Assembly: GCA_039654915.1 (NCBI GenBank) | Contig: CM077599.1 | Coordinates: 25,729,501-25,793,500 of the forward strand | Origin: Aquilaria yunnanensis | Taxonomy: Eukaryota > Streptophyta > Magnoliopsida > Malvales > Thymelaeaceae | Direction of reading: 5' to 3' | Length of the DNA: 64,000 nt | Shown: positions 33,860 to 46,665 of the stretch, in pieces | Layout: the number at the start of each line of letters is the position of its first letter | Position numbering within the stretch: the first letter of the stretch is position 1 | Made by a program: the position numbers and the translations under genes | The notes under the pieces: generated by a model | What the model saw: only the letters and a program-made list of their open reading frames with translations | Told to the model about the DNA's origin: nothing | Databases searched by the model: none

Positions 33860-36800
33860 AAGATGTTGTTCAACAACTATAAGAAGATCAAACATGAGAC
33901 AACACATCGAAATGGCATATGAAAAGATAAGAAATGAATACCAAAATTAAATTTAAATAAGAATCACCAAAGAAAGGAAAAAATATTTGATTCAACTATA
34001 GCAAAGGTAAAGAAAGAACTAAACTCACTTGATCAATACTTGCAAAACCAACAATGCAACCCAAAGTTGTGAAGCCCAACAAGAGTCAGATCAAAATAAT
34101 ACAAACTGCAATATAAAGTTAAATAAGAATCAGTCAAGAAAGAGAAAAGGATACTAAAAGAATAGATTATATGATATCCAATGAAATAATAAGAAAATAT
34201 TAAATAAATTAATTATATGTTTTGGTAAATAGCACAAATGAGTATAAAAACTATAAAATAACAAGAAATTTGTTTTCTCAAAGAAGTTAAAATTAGTAAA
34301 AATATTTATGATGCATTGATTAAGGTTACACTTTTATCTATGTATTATCTCATGTATAATTATAAATATGGAATTCTATATGATAAATAGAATTTATTTG
34401 TCAACATAATTCTTTTTCTATATTTATCTTATAGGCATTGACTATTTTTACAAGTGTTAGATATTTAGATGAATTTTTGTTCCTATTTTTAATAAATATT
34501 TCCACCAATCTAGTTAAGAGATATATACATATATATTATTTTTATTTTGTAATTGTATAAATTTTTTATATTATAAAAACATTTATATTTATAATAGTTA
34601 ATAACTGAATAGATTTCATAAAATAAAGTAGAATAGAATAATCCACACATTATTATTGAAAAGAATTTATATTTAAATCGAAGGACACAAATTGAGGGGA
34701 ATATGGAAAAAACAGGGTATGATTGGCTAAACTTAATCCTTCCAAACAAATTTTGTAAATAAGTGTAAGCTAGTTTCAAATGATTGATTTTTGATAGTGG
34801 ATTTTGTTAATATATTAAATGATAAAACCTTTAAAGTTGTATAAAATAATCAACATTTGATTAGGTTTGAGGAACTACAGAGATAGGAAATAGAAATAAT
34901 GATTTATTTTATACATTATTTTTTTTACTAATAATTCAATTAACTTGTACACCAATTGAGACTCTACATTTTAAGAAATGAAAAATAAACTTTAAAATAT
35001 TTTTTTTGGGAAATAAATTTTTTTATTGCTTTTATTATATAATTTGAAAATAATTAAATTAGAAAATATTTTATTTGAAAAACCATTGCTAAATAATTAG
35101 AAAATAATTAAAGTCATTGATAAATAATTAGAAAATATTTTGTTTTCCATTAAGACAAATTAAATTGAATGAATACGGTAAAAATATATAAATGATACCT
35201 ATGGGGCACACATTTGACTTCAGAAATGAACTACTGCATCCATGAACTGACAATATTGCTGCAAGAAAGATAAAATTTATGTAAATATCTCATTCACTAA
35301 AGGCCTAAGTAATTATAAACATGACTACTAATTTCTTAAAACCATGGAGGCAAAGTTAGACCAAAGTTGATTCATGCCCGAGCGAGAATCAGATTAAAAT
35401 AACATAAAATGTAATATAAAGTTAAATAAGAATCAGTAAAGAAAGATAAAAGAATCTCATTTATGTTATAGACATTGACTATCTTTCTAGATGTCAGATA
35501 TTTAGATCAATTTTTGTTCCTATTTTTAACAAATATTTCGACCAATTTAATTAAGAGACACATACATATATATTATTTCTATTTTGTCTTTTGCTAGATT
35601 TTTTTATATTAAAAAAAAGTATATTTGTAATAGTTAATACATGAAAAGGTTTCATAAAATAAAGTAGAATAGGATCATTTGCACTTTATTTTTTAAGAGA
35701 ATTTATATTTAAATCTGAGGACATCCATTAAGGAGAACATGGTAAAAAATCAGGTATGATTAATTAAAGTCAAATCTTCTAAACAAATTTTGTAAATAAG
35801 TGTAAGCTCATTTGTGATGATTGATTTTTAAACAATCGAAATTTTTTTAATATATTAAATTATTCTACCTACAAAGCTGCATAAAATAATCTACATTTGA
35901 GTAGACTTCAGCAACTATTGAAAAAGGAAATAGAAATAATGAGCTACTTAATACATTAATTTTTTTTACTGATTATTAGATTAACTTGTATACCAATTGA
36001 CACTCTACATTTTAAGAAACTCAAAATAAATTTAAAAAAAAAATTAGAAAAATAAATATTTTTATTGTTTATATGAAGTAATTTTGAAAAACCATTGATA
36101 AACAATTATAAAATAATTAAAATTATTGATAAATGATTATAAAATATTTTGTTTTCCTTGAAGAGAATTCAATTGAATGAACAGGGTAAAAATAACTATG
36201 ACAACTAATTTGTCAAAAACATGGAGGCAAAGTTAGACCAAGGTTGATCCGTCCAAATTTACTAAAAAATAAAATAAAATTCTGAGGTTAATTATGCCAA
36301 AAACTGAATCTCTATATAGAATAAGAAATTAATGGTCTAAGAAAAGAAATACGAAAGGATAGACCCATATAATGATAATAGCTAATAACATCTCTAATAT
36401 CTTTAACACAACAAAGTTAGTCTTAAGCAAAGGAAGGCAAAATGAAAAAAATAGAAATTCAAAATGTAAAATAAATCCTAAATTTCAACTATAATCAATA
36501 AAAGCTGATAAGTTCAAACAAAGCAAAAATGCTTGCATACAATAAAATATGTCAACGAAAAAGAAACCTATGAAATATCTAAGACACAATATATATAGAA
36601 CAATAAGACCAAACTACTTAAAACCAATCATTATGAGTACAAAAATACCACAATGGTAAAACCACATATGTTGAATATACAGATAAACTTGCAAATGACA
36701 CACTCAAACTATATTCTTAATGTTATGGTAAGTGTAGACAGAGGGCTATAGATAGATTATTATTGTTGATACTTGCCTAAAGTTGATAAATAAAAAGAAA

Positions 36801-37600
36801 AGTGAAATGAAATAAATCCTCCATTGTCACACCAGTTAGCTGACTTAAAACTTAACTATTATATTAGTATTAGTTATTCTTGGTATATTTGGCAAGTACT
36901 ATAAGAACACGACTTTGTTTAGCAGAAGACCTGAACTCACACACACACACATATATTTCATAGACAGTATTACTAATCAACGATCAACCATTTAAGAAGA
37001 AACCACAAAAGAATAGTTACCTAAAACCATAACTTCTGAAGATAAAATTGGTTTGAGAAGAAAGCTAAAAAGGCAAATTACATTATATAGTTCAAATACA
37101 AAAACAGCAAACTATCCCTCAACCAAGACATAACAAAAAACCCAAACCAGGAAAAAAAGCCTTCATAAACACAAATGAAACGAATAACTAAAAAATTAAC
37201 ATAAAAGCATAAAAGAAGGACAAACTCTGAAAACACAAAGGAAAACAAACCACAGATTCTTCATGCACAAATATAACACTCACAATCCACACGGATTATA
37301 CAAAAGAAGGCAGAGGACTTGAAAGTGTCCAGAGATATAAGAAAGGATGAAACCTCAAGGCAAAGCTTTTTACTTCTTTCTCCAATAAAAGTAGGAATTG
37401 AAAACAAAATCTATTAAATACCATAAGTATTGTATCTATAGTTGTTTTACCAATGCAGTATTTTTGTATTGGCAGTGTGCTTTTTCAGTACTATAAGATA
37501 AAAAACACACAAGACAATAAACACACAAAAAACAATTAATCACGGAGAAAAAGTAAAATAAAACTGAATCCAAAACCGTAGATGTAAAAAAAAGCAATCG
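33860..37600. other. Helitron 5' noncoding region with an internal duplication
   Basis: AT-rich, without coding potential. Positions 34080-35200 and 35380-36240 are diverged direct copies of each other. Examples are TTTTTGTTCCTATTTTTAA at 34470 and 35508, AATATTTTGTTTTCC at 35136 and 36147, and ATGGAGGCAAAGTTAGACCA at 35344 and 36222. The offset is about 1.0 kb over most of the length. The function of this region in Helitrons is not known. Confidence 0.6.
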
Positions 37601-37639
37601 AATTAGACAGTCAGGGTAAGAGAAATAAAAACTTAAATT

Positions 37640-37976
37640 GATAAAAGTAGGCCAGCGGAACGTGGGGATGAGAATCAGTGGTAACTTCAGAAATACAGAT
37701 CGAGGGGGCGGAGGTAAAGAAGCTACCGGGAAACAGGAAAGTAAAGACACAGAAGAATTCCAAAGTGGTGATTTTGTCAACGGTGCAGGAGCAAGCTGTG
37801 GAGAAGAATCCACTCCAAATTACGGCGAAGGAGGCCGAAATGGTGTATCGCCGGCAAAAGCCAGTTGGGCAACAAGTAAGAGAGTGAGAAAAGCAGCGAC
37901 AACGCCCGGGCAAACCAAGGAACTTTTTGACCTAAAGAAAAACTCAGCCAAAGAAACCAAAACAACGCAGTTTTGA
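37640..37976. other. GC-richer stretch near the Helitron 5' end, no gene supported
   Basis: Frames are open on both strands (plus 37638-37976; minus 37913-37611) but have no recognisable domain and overlap each other. The minus frame is serine/cysteine/phenylalanine-rich. It may be the 5' leader and promoter of the RepHel gene, which starts about 3.8 kb further along the minus strand. Confidence 0.3.
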
Positions 37977-37989
37977 TTACTGTTTTGAT

Positions 37990-38435
37990 TAGGGGTGATC
38001 AGTATTTGGTTTAAACTGAAAAACCGAAAAAAATTTAAAATTTGGTTCGGTTAATTTGGTTCGGTTTCGGTTGAAACCGAACAATAAAAAATTCAGTTTC
38101 GGTTCGGTTTCGGTTTTAGAATTCGGTTAATTCAGTAACCGAAATTTTTTATACCAAATTTTTTTAAAATTGTTTCATGAACAATAATGCTACCAAGTAA
38201 CCCAAATTAGCTTGGATTATTATTTTCTTTCTTTCCATGGACAATGAATTTTCTATATTGAATGGAATTTGAAAGGAAAAATGATATCTTTATCTCATTT
38301 CATCTCTTATAGAATTTAATTACCATTTTTTCGACTAATTCGGTTATTTCGGTTTCTTAGCATCCAAAACCAAAAATTGAATAAACCGACTAATTCAATT
38401 TGGTTTAAACCGAACAAACCGAATAATCACCCCTA
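37990..38435. mobile_element. hAT-type MITE inside the Helitron 5' end
   Basis: 446 bp. Ends are TAGGGGTGATCAGTATTTGG and, on the complement, TAGGGGTGATTATTCGGTTT, both followed by GGTTTAAAC and GGTTCGG repeats. The flanks GTTTTGAT (37982-37989) and GTTTTGCT (38436-38443) match at seven of eight bases, as expected for a hAT-class insertion. No coding. Confidence 0.85.
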
Positions 38436-38443
38436 GTTTTGCT

Positions 38444-38548
38444 CACGCTCTTTAATATATAGTAAGAAACGGGACAACAAAACGACGCAGTTTTGATTAC
38501 TGTTCAATGAAGAGTTTCTTTGCCCACGCTCTTTAATATATAGTAAGA
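38444..38548 (-). repeat. Duplicated Helitron 5' terminus
   Basis: CACGCTCTTTAATATATAGT occurs at 38444 and again at 38525. Each copy is preceded on plus by CGCAGTTTTGATTACTGTT (37961 and 38487). On minus each copy reads as a TC-type Helitron 5' end. The outer one (38548) is used as the boundary here. Confidence 0.8.
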
Positions 38549-38549
38549 A

Positions 38550-39442
38550 TGTGTGCGGTACATCCATCATGCTCAAGGAACCAAAATTTAATTCCTTTCC
38601 TGTTCTATTGCTCCCTTTCACAGAAATCAAGGCCAGAAAACTGACTCGACTTTCTACATCTTGTCTATACTCGCTCTGGATATTTCACAGAAATTTTTTT
38701 CAGACTGAAAAATAAGGGCAGCAGCCTAAAAGAATCCTTCCCTTTATTTATTCACTTACTATTTATTTTCTTTATACCAAGTTGTGAACCATCATCAAAA
38801 TCAGATTCTACACATCAAAGAAAATGTAAATGCAAAACAGTTGCAATATGAAACAAAATTGAACCTTACTTATTTCTCTGACACTTCGTGTCTAGCAATT
38901 TATCACACACCTGCTTAGAGGACCATGGACAGTAATGTAAGAAAAAGAAGTGACAAGTATAGTTGGTCAAGAAAAAGATGAGGGAGACACAGTGCCCGCT
39001 TTGAATGTTAGAGGTGCATCCTGGTAAATCTGAAATTCTCTGGTACAGATCCAGGCAGTAAAGAACATTAAATCCTTCCCTAAAAGATAAGGGCAACGTT
39101 GCAACTTCCAAATCCACGTAGCCCTAAGAACATCATGCATGGAAAAGCATTTCAATTGCTTGTTGAACAACAAATTTTATACAGGGATATACCATGAGGA
39201 CCAAAGCTAAGATAAAGAAATGGGCAGCACCTGAAATAATTCTGTGCAAAAGTTATTTACACCAAAAAAATATATTTTCCTGTTTTCTCCCTATTTTCAT
39301 GAAATCCATCCTAAAAATTTTCAATTCATTTTCAATTCAGAGAGATGCTCCAAAAAATGCATATTTCATATAAGAAATGGACATTCCAAAACTTCGTCCG
39401 CCCAATACAAATTAGATTTTCCCTTTTTGTATGTGAAAGATC
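38550..39442. other. Intergenic, no gene seen
   Basis: Short minus frames at 38866-39173 have no recognisable domain. Nothing else supportable is visible. Confidence 0.4.
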
Positions 39443-39960
39443 CGTTGGGACCGCAATGAGTGATAAACTTTGAATGCAAGATGATTAAAAAAAATGACAA
39501 AGAAAATGTATATAGTTTATCCTTAATTTAGGGCTACGTACATGGGGACAAACTTTGAGATTTTTTTTTATTATAAAAATAGTAGGCTTATAGAGAGAGA
39601 ATTTTCTCTAAATAAAAATTTTAAAGGTATGAGATAAACTCAAAATAGTGGCACTCTGGTGTTTTACAAACATCTCAAAAAATTATCTTAATATTTTGAC
39701 ACTCCCCAAAAAATAATCTCTCTTTCACCAATTTTTCTTTTGCTTTAAAAAAATAAGCAAGCTCTGTGTGTGTGTGTGTGTATGTGTTCTTTTTTTTTCA
39801 CTGAAAAGAACAAAAGGCTATTTATAGCCGAAGCACCGCGTTGCTCCCATCCAAATTTTAACAAATTTGGCACTGTACCCAACTGTTTCTTCTCAATTTT
39901 CCAATTTTGCTGCATTTGACATGGCCGCTCTTGGCCCTGCCCAGGAAGCTTGTGAGAACA
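39443..39960 (-). mobile_element. Probable solo Copia-type LTR
   Basis: Its low-coordinate end (TTGGGACCGCAATGAGTGAT, then AAACTTTGAATGCAAGATGA) is clearly related to the LTR at 46666-46854. On minus the other end would start TGTTCTCACAAGCTTCC at 39960. A TATA-like CGGCTATAAATAGCC lies near 39825, followed by a TG microsatellite (39768-39785). No internal Copia genes adjoin it, so a solo LTR or a truncated element fits. I found no clear 5-bp duplication. Confidence 0.5.
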
Positions 39961-42250
39961 AGTCTCACGGTAGTTGTAATTGGCTCGTTATATATGTGTG
40001 CGGATTAAAACTCTGTGATACTAGTTGATTAACCTAGAATATGCAGGATGCATGCTCTTTGTGCTTTGACTTAAGCTAAAGGAAATCATAAGAACATTCA
40101 TTTGGCCAAGTATTTTCATAGAAAACAAGTTTAAAAAGCCAAAGCATACAAAATAAACATTGATATGAATTTATTACACATAACAATTATGTGGGAGCAT
40201 TCATACATAAAGTAGATTAATGCCCTCACCCAAGAACAACCCTAGAGTCTAGGACTCTATCCATAAACATAAGAGGCAACTAGTGCATACAATATACACA
40301 AGGTTGTCCTACTGAGATCTTTTCATCTAACTCCCACCTTAGATGCAATTCCAGTGGCCGGCCTCAAAAAATCCTCCACGTGCTCAACTAGCCATTGTGG
40401 CAAAAAAAGACTATAGTTAGTACTGTTGCTTTACCAACAAGTAACTAATAAAACTAGAATCTTAAAGATTCTCAAAGCTAAGTACCTGCAAAAGAAAATT
40501 ACCATGACAACCCTCAGTGGTTATCGGGTCTAACACTGTCACAATCTGCACAACATAAACTAGGGAGTGAGAACTGTAATTCTCAGTAAGGGTCTTCACC
40601 TGCAAGAAAAGATACTAAGGACAACACATAAATAACCATATATAATCTGCTGTGAGCTCGTACAACGTGAGGCTAAACTTAATGCACATAAGTTTCAGTC
40701 CCTTGGGACTTGTCATTTACCTAGTCCTTGAACTACAAGGCAAAGCCTTGTCTACTAGCAAGCATTGCTTAGTAGCCTAACTAGTGAAGTTCTTCACTAG
40801 TTCAACCTTTCTTATGTTGTACAGTGGCACTAGGTTAGACTAAAAGTTCTTAGGTCCCAAAGAACCCACTATGTGTGCTAAGGTTGCCTCATCAAGACCT
40901 TGAAGCCGAAGATACAACTAAGCTCTTAATGGTGCTAAACCTTCCATCTTATCACTAGGTGTATTAAGGTTTCCTCATCAAAACCTTGAACCCGAAGGCA
41001 CAACTAAGGTCTCAATGGTGCTAAACCTTCCACCTCATCTAATGGTGTATTGTTGTGGCCAAATAACTAGTTTTCTCATGAAGTGCATTTACCATTTACA
41101 AAACTATGAGAAAACCCCTAGATCATGAGAGAGTTTTTTTATGCTCCGGATTGTCATTGTAGCATTACAACCCTTAGGCACCCCTAGGACCATCCTTGCC
41201 CTCCCTCCGGATCTCATTTGAAAAAGTTAAAATTTACTGAAAAAGGTCTCTGGGAACTAGGTGCCAAGAGGGGTGTCTCTAGGGCCCTGAGGCCTAGGCG
41301 CCAGGAGTACTCTATTCTGCGGAGAGAAAAATGTGCCTCGAGCGCTGAGGCATCGGATGGTGCCTAGGCGCCAAGACCCCGTGTCCTAAACCTCAAAAAC
41401 ACCCTCCTAAGACTCTTTAGAAGTTTCCTATGAGTTTAATGCATACAATAGACGCCTAAACTCACCATAAACCTATAAAACAACTTACATAGGCCACAAA
41501 TACACCATCACAAACTTCCTATGATGCATCAAAACATCACAAAATCCACAATTCCTAGCCTAGTCCACTATAAACACACTTGCCCATAATCATTGCTATT
41601 CATGAAACTACTTGATTCCATTAAGCATCAACACTCAAATAGGATCAAACAAACTTGAAACACTTAATCCCTTACCTCAATTTCAAGTAACAGGCAAGAA
41701 TTATGAAACTCTTTCGCACCAACTAAGTTCCACAAAGTCCAACCTAAGTTCCAAGCAATTATGGGCACAGAACATCAAATTACTAACTTCTAACTATAAC
41801 TCAAGCTCTCAATCAACTAATAAACATGAAATCAATAAAGGACACATTTATTACCTCATATCAAAAACAAGAGGTGGGAGGAAACATGCTTCCAAGCTCT
41901 AAAACCATGATTTTATGCTTGAAATAAGCTTCCAATGACCTACATATTTATGATGGCTTCTCTTTTCACCAAAAAACTCTTGATTTTGGGCTCAATTGGA
42001 TGAAAAAATGATGGTGTGAAGGATGAACTCGGGTTATGGCAGTCATCCCCCACTTTACCATCTTATAACCCAAGTTTAATAAGCCACCAAAGTATTAGAC
42101 ATGGAACACTTAAACCCCCTTTTTTTGGTAACCTTAGTCATTCTTGGTCAATTCTCATTTATTTCAACTAAGTTTGGGTTAAAGTTAAAAGTTAGGTTAT
42201 AAAATCTCATTTTTAACACCCGGAACCCGGCCTGACTATTTAGAAAGCAA
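39961..42250 (-). mobile_element. LTR-retrotransposon noncoding remnant (probably Ty3/gypsy)
   Basis: No ORF with a domain. The region holds GCCTAGGCGCCA words (41270-41390), shared in style with 53180-53410, a 96-bp tandem duplication (40873-41048) and AACACCCGGAACCCGG at 42215, a sequence common at plant gypsy LTR edges. On minus, 42060-41880 reads like an LTR R/U5 leader. Assignment is by texture only. Confidence 0.35.
40873..41048. repeat. 96-bp tandem duplication
   Basis: The block around AATGGTGCTAAACCTTCCA, preceded by CCTCATCAAGACCTTGAAGC or CCTCATCAAAACCTTGAACC, occurs twice head to tail with several base changes. Confidence 0.85.
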
Positions 42251-42639
42251 AATTACCATTTTACCCCCGAATCTTATTTAGTGCCTAAACCTTCTCGAAA
42301 CTTAGTGAACTTTGGTAAACTTCCTTATTCTTGCTATGTGAACTTGAAATAAGGTTTCAATCTATAAATTTAATTAATTTACCTCCTTCAACTGAGTTTT
42401 CTGCTATGAGGGCCGGAACAGCATTTGTTCCAGTTGTTCCATTGCCAGCTGTAATGTTAGACCAAGAAGAAGAAAGAAAAACAAGGGAAAATGAAGAGAA
42501 AAAAAAGGAAGAGAATAGAAAGAGAAAAAAAAAGGAAAAAAAAAAGAACCCCATCTGGGGGAAGGGGAAGTCAATAATTTCCCCCTCCCGCCTAATGTAG
42601 GAGTTTCACTATTCTTGCTGTCAGTCAATAATATTCAAA

Positions 42640-44264
42640 CTTTTCTCTCAGTAGAATCTTGGTCAACATATAAGATCCATTTTTTTGTGAGTATGAATCT
42701 TCTCAAGTTGTACAAGCTTCATCTTCAATGCATTCCTTATCTAATGATATCTCATGTCAATGTGCTTCAATCTGGAATAAAAAGAGGAATTCTTATGAAG
42801 ATGAATTGCACTCTGACTATCACAGAACAGCTAATATTTCTCTTGGTGAAAACCAAGTTCTCTTAAGAACTTCTTCATCCATAAAAACTTCTTACATGCT
42901 TCCGTTGTTGCAATAAACTTTGTCTTAATTGTTGAAAAAGTAACACATTTTTGTAACCTTGACTGCCATAACACAGCTCCCCCTGCAAATGTAATCAGGT
43001 AACCTGATATAGACTTTCTTGAATTAACATCGCCAGCCATATTTGCATCTGTGTAGCCAACTAACACACGTTTTGCATTCCCAGAACGTAAACACATTTT
43101 GGAAGTACCGCGAAGATATCTAAAAATTCATTTCACAATAGTCCAATGTTCCTTACTAGGATTTGAAAAGGACCCACTCATTACACCAACTGAATAAGCA
43201 ATATTTGGCCGTGTACATTCCATGGCATACATTAAACTTCCAACTACTGAGGCATATGGAACCTTTTCCATTTCTTCATTCTCTTTATCCATAAAAGGGC
43301 GTTGTTTGGAACTTAATTTAAATTGATTAGCAAGATGACAAATAATTGCTTTAGCCTTATCGATATTGAACCTCTGAAGTACTTTCTCAATGTACTTCTC
43401 TTGCAATAACCACAATTTCTTGGCGCTCTTATCTCTTGTTATCTTCATGCCAATAATTTGCTTTGCTGGCCCTAAGTCTTTCATAACAAAAGACTTACTC
43501 AACTGCTTCTTCAAGCTGTTGATTCTGGAAATATGTTGGCCAACAATCAACATATCATCTACGTAAAGCAATAGAACAATGAAATCATCATTAAACAATT
43601 TCTGCACAAACACGCAGTGATCTCAAGTAGTCTTATTATAACTTTTCTCCCCCATAACTAACGCAAACTTTTTATACCACTGCTTGGGTGCCTATTTCAA
43701 AACATACAAGTTTTTCTTTAGCTTGTAAACATAGTCTTTTTTTCCTTTTACTTCAAAACCCTCTGGCTGCTCCATGTATATTTCTTTTTCTAAATCTCTA
43801 TGTAGAAAGACAATTTTCACATCCATCTACTCAATCTCCAAGTCAAGACTTGCTGTAAGTCCTAGAACTGTACGGATGGATGTCATTTTCACAATCGATG
43901 AAAAAATCTCATCAAAGTGAATACTTTTCCTTTAGCTGAAACCCTTGACAACTAATCTGGCTTTGAACCGTGGTTGTAAATTAGATTATTTAGACTTAGA
44001 CTTGATTCTGAATACCTATTTGTTTTTGAAAGCCCTTTTGCCTCTTGGCAACTTCACGAGCTCAAATGTTCTATTTTCATGTAAGGATCTTATTTCTTCT
44101 TGCATGGCATCAATCCACGTTTCCTTGTGTTCATCATCCATAGCTTCATCAAAAATTTTTTGTTCTTCCCCGTTAGTCAATAACAAATACACATTTTCAG
44201 AATATCTAGTATAGCGTTGTTTGAATCTATTAAATCTCCTTAAAACTGTAAAACCCACTGGCAC
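42640..44264 (-). pseudogene. Copia reverse transcriptase and RNase H remnant
   Basis: The start at 44264-44016 has the pre-RT block (AMDDEHKETWIDAMQEEI, NRTFELVKLPRGKRAFKNK). At 43613-43128 the RT has the catalytic YVDDMLIVG and downstream GMKITRD and RPNIAYSVGVMS. At 43097-42831 RNase H has VGYTDANMAGD, RKSISGYLITFAGGAVLWQS and KTKFIATTEA. It continues past a break to HIDMRYHWIR near 42740. Breaks at 43125 and 43620-44016 show decay. Confidence 0.85.
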
Positions 44265-44519
44265 TGGTGGTTGATAATGAACACCGTCATCATCAGCATT
44301 ACCTAGTTTATTCTTAATATGAGCATCATGATCACCTTCCTCTTGTTAATTATTTTATACATCATCTCTAACTTGTCTTTACACTGCCATTGGAGGAATC
44401 AGACATAAGTCTGTTGAACTACCATTGGATCCTAAGGCATTATTCTCAGCTTTCTCAATATCCTCAAGGGTCTGATCTTCAACAAGTACAGCATCACAAC
44501 TTCTGACAAGCCTCTTCGT

Positions 44520-45260
44520 GGCTAGATCATAAAATCTATAGTTAAACTAATCTTGGCCATAGCCAATAAACACACATTGTTGTGTTTTGACATCAAGTTT
44601 AGACCTTCCATTCTTCGAGATATGCACATAAGCTTTGTAGCCAAACACTTGCAAATTGTTATAGGAGACATCCTTTCCTGACCATACCTTCTTCGAAACA
44701 TCATACTGTAAAAGAACACATGGTGAAAGATTCAACACGTGAACAGTTTCTAACAATGCTTCACCCCAGAACATCTAAGGTAACTTTGAATGTGAGAGCA
44801 AACATCTAACTTTCTCCATCAAAGTTCTATTCATTCTCTTTGCGGTAAACATCAAATGATCCAATGTACTCTCCACCATTATCTGTTCGTATGCACTTCA
44901 ACTTCTTGCATGTTTGTCTTTCAACCAGGGTTAAAAATTGCTTGAAAACTTTTAACACTTGATATTTTGACTACAAAGTGTATACCTATGTCTTTTAAGA
45001 ATGATCAACAACAAAAGTTACAAAGTATCGAGCAATACTAAGTGACTTTGGCATTGGCCCATACAGATCTAAATGTACTAGATCTAACATATTTTTCATT
45101 CTGGAATGAGGGGAACTCTTGAAAGACACTCTGTTTTACTTTCTTGCTAGACAATCAGCACATTTCTTTAAATGGACCTAATTAAGTCCAAGTAACGTCT
45201 TCTTCTTGGCAAGACGAGTCATACTTTTCTTACTTATATGTCCTAGTCGCTTATGCCACA
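44520..45260 (-). pseudogene. Copia integrase remnant
   Basis: Minus-strand reading gives LWHKRLGHISKKSMTRLAKK, then VHLKKCADCLARK (the HHCC zinc finger). The catalytic core then starts at LDLVHLDLYGPMPKSL, and the integrase C-terminal part (44774-44522: FWGEALLETVHVLNLSPC) follows. In-frame stops occur within it (LLGLN*VHLKK, LARK*NRVSF). Confidence 0.7.
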
Positions 45261-45599
45261 ACTCCACTGTACTACTATTCTCCACTATATTCACAACATC
45301 TGGGAAGAGTTTTGCTTACATCGTGAATAAGTTTGAGCTTTTTATTTTTATTGCCACCACCAAGGTTCCTTTTGTCAGCTTCCACTAACCATTAAAGAAG
45401 GTGTTGCAGTAACCTTCACCATCAAGTCTACTTGTTAAAATTAGATTAAGGCACAAAATCTGGAACATGCCTGACATCCTTCAGGACTAACTACGTATCA
45501 TTCTAAGTCTCTAAAGAAACATCTCATTTGCTTGCAACTTGTGAGAGACCCTCATTTCTCATTCTTACAACACCAAAATTGTTAGAAGTGTAGGATGAG

Positions 45600-46640
45600 A
45601 AGAATTCTTTCCGAGAAGTGACATGAATGGTAGCAATACTGTCAATCACCTAGCTTGTCTCATGGGTTGCAAGATTGACAATATCATCACATGGACAATG
45701 TTGAACTCTTCATCAACATTTGCTTACTTATCATCACTGCTGTCATCCTTTTTCGGTCCTTTGCCCTTCATTTGTTCTTGTTTAAATTTTAGGCATAACT
45801 TTTTAATATGCCTCTTTTTCCTGCAATAATAGCATTTAATATTTGCATATTTGTTTGACTTTCCTCTATTCTGATCTCTTAGCTTTGGCACCCTAGTCTC
45901 ACTTTTCCCTATAGAATCTGCTACAATGAGGTCTAACTATGATGAATAGGATCCTTGCGAACTTCGTCTCATCTCTTCGTTTAGTATTCTACTTTTGACG
46001 AATTCCACATTTACTATATCATTTGGTATAGAATTTGTAAGTGAAATTCTCAAAATCTCTCAAGACTCTAGTAACGAGGCCGACATTATAAAAGCAAGTA
46101 CCTCATTATCAAATTTTATGCCCATTGTGGACTACTGTTTTACAATCCCTTACAAATCATTCAAATGATCTGTAATGGATGTACCATCCCGATACTTTAT
46201 CTGCAGTAGTCTTGTTAAATAAAATAATTTGTTGTTACCCGTTTTTTAAGCGTATAGCTCTTCAAACTTGTTCCATAGTGTTCGTGCTTGAGTTTCTGCA
46301 AATATGTGGTTATAAACATTATCTTGGACAAATTGTCGGATGAAACCACATACTTGCTCATACTTGAATGTTCAATCCTCTTCCGATCTATCCTCTGGTT
46401 TAGTTTTACCAAACACAGGTAAATGCATCTTCGTCATAGATAAGAGATCCCTCACCTTGCTTCTCCATATGTGGTAATTCAAGCCATTCAAACTAATCAT
46501 CTTGCTAGTCTAGGCCACTATGATGCTAATAAATACCTAGTATCAAGCGAAAAATAGTGAATAATAATCTAATTTATTTTCTGATGTAGAGGATCCACAT
46601 TTCAGTGACAACCACAGAGTATACGACAAGTAGATATAAA
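45600..46640 (-). pseudogene. Copia gag remnant with CCHC zinc knuckle
   Basis: Frames on minus at 46412-46215 (MSKYVVSSDNLSKIMFITTY) fit a Copia gag with errors. Near 45840-45780 KCYYCRKKRHIKKLC gives an intact CX2CX4HX4C knuckle, the nucleic-acid binding motif of the capsid protein, followed by a lysine-rich spacer. Stops interrupt the rest. Confidence 0.65.
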
Positions 46641-46651
46641 TACCGGATCTT

Positions 46652-46665
46652 GCTCTAATACCAAT
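46652..46665 (-). other. Copia primer binding site
   Basis: Minus-strand ATTGGTATTAGAGC directly follows the LTR and differs by one base from TGGTATCAGAGC, the usual primer site complementary to the 3' end of initiator methionine tRNA. Confidence 0.8.

Larger units (their letters stand above)
20901..38548 (-). mobile_element. Large Helitron with Rep-helicase and RPA1 genes, carrying a hAT insertion
   Basis: On the minus strand the element starts TCTTACTATATATTAAAGAG at 38548. It runs through a noncoding 5' region, a Rep-helicase gene (33842-29120) and an RPA1-like gene (29079-21997), and ends at 20901 with a hairpin and CTAG followed by T. These are the hallmarks of plant Helitrons: 5' TC, 3' CTRR with a short upstream palindrome, insertion next to T, and no target duplication. 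Both genes run in the element's own direction. Without the 3740-bp hAT at 23546-27285 and the small MITE at 37990-38435 it would be about 13.5 kb. The genes carry many stops and frameshifts, so it is no longer autonomous. The 5' TC is preceded by T rather than the expected A, and a second copy of the 5' end lies at 38467. Confidence 0.8.

Noticed and set aside
37436..37976. Several overlapping frames near the Helitron 5' end
   Set aside because: Mutually overlapping, no recognised domain; treated as leader sequence.
42331..42600. 89-codon plus frame rich in Lys/Glu
   Set aside because: It is the purine-rich complement of the T-rich start of the Copia 3' LTR.
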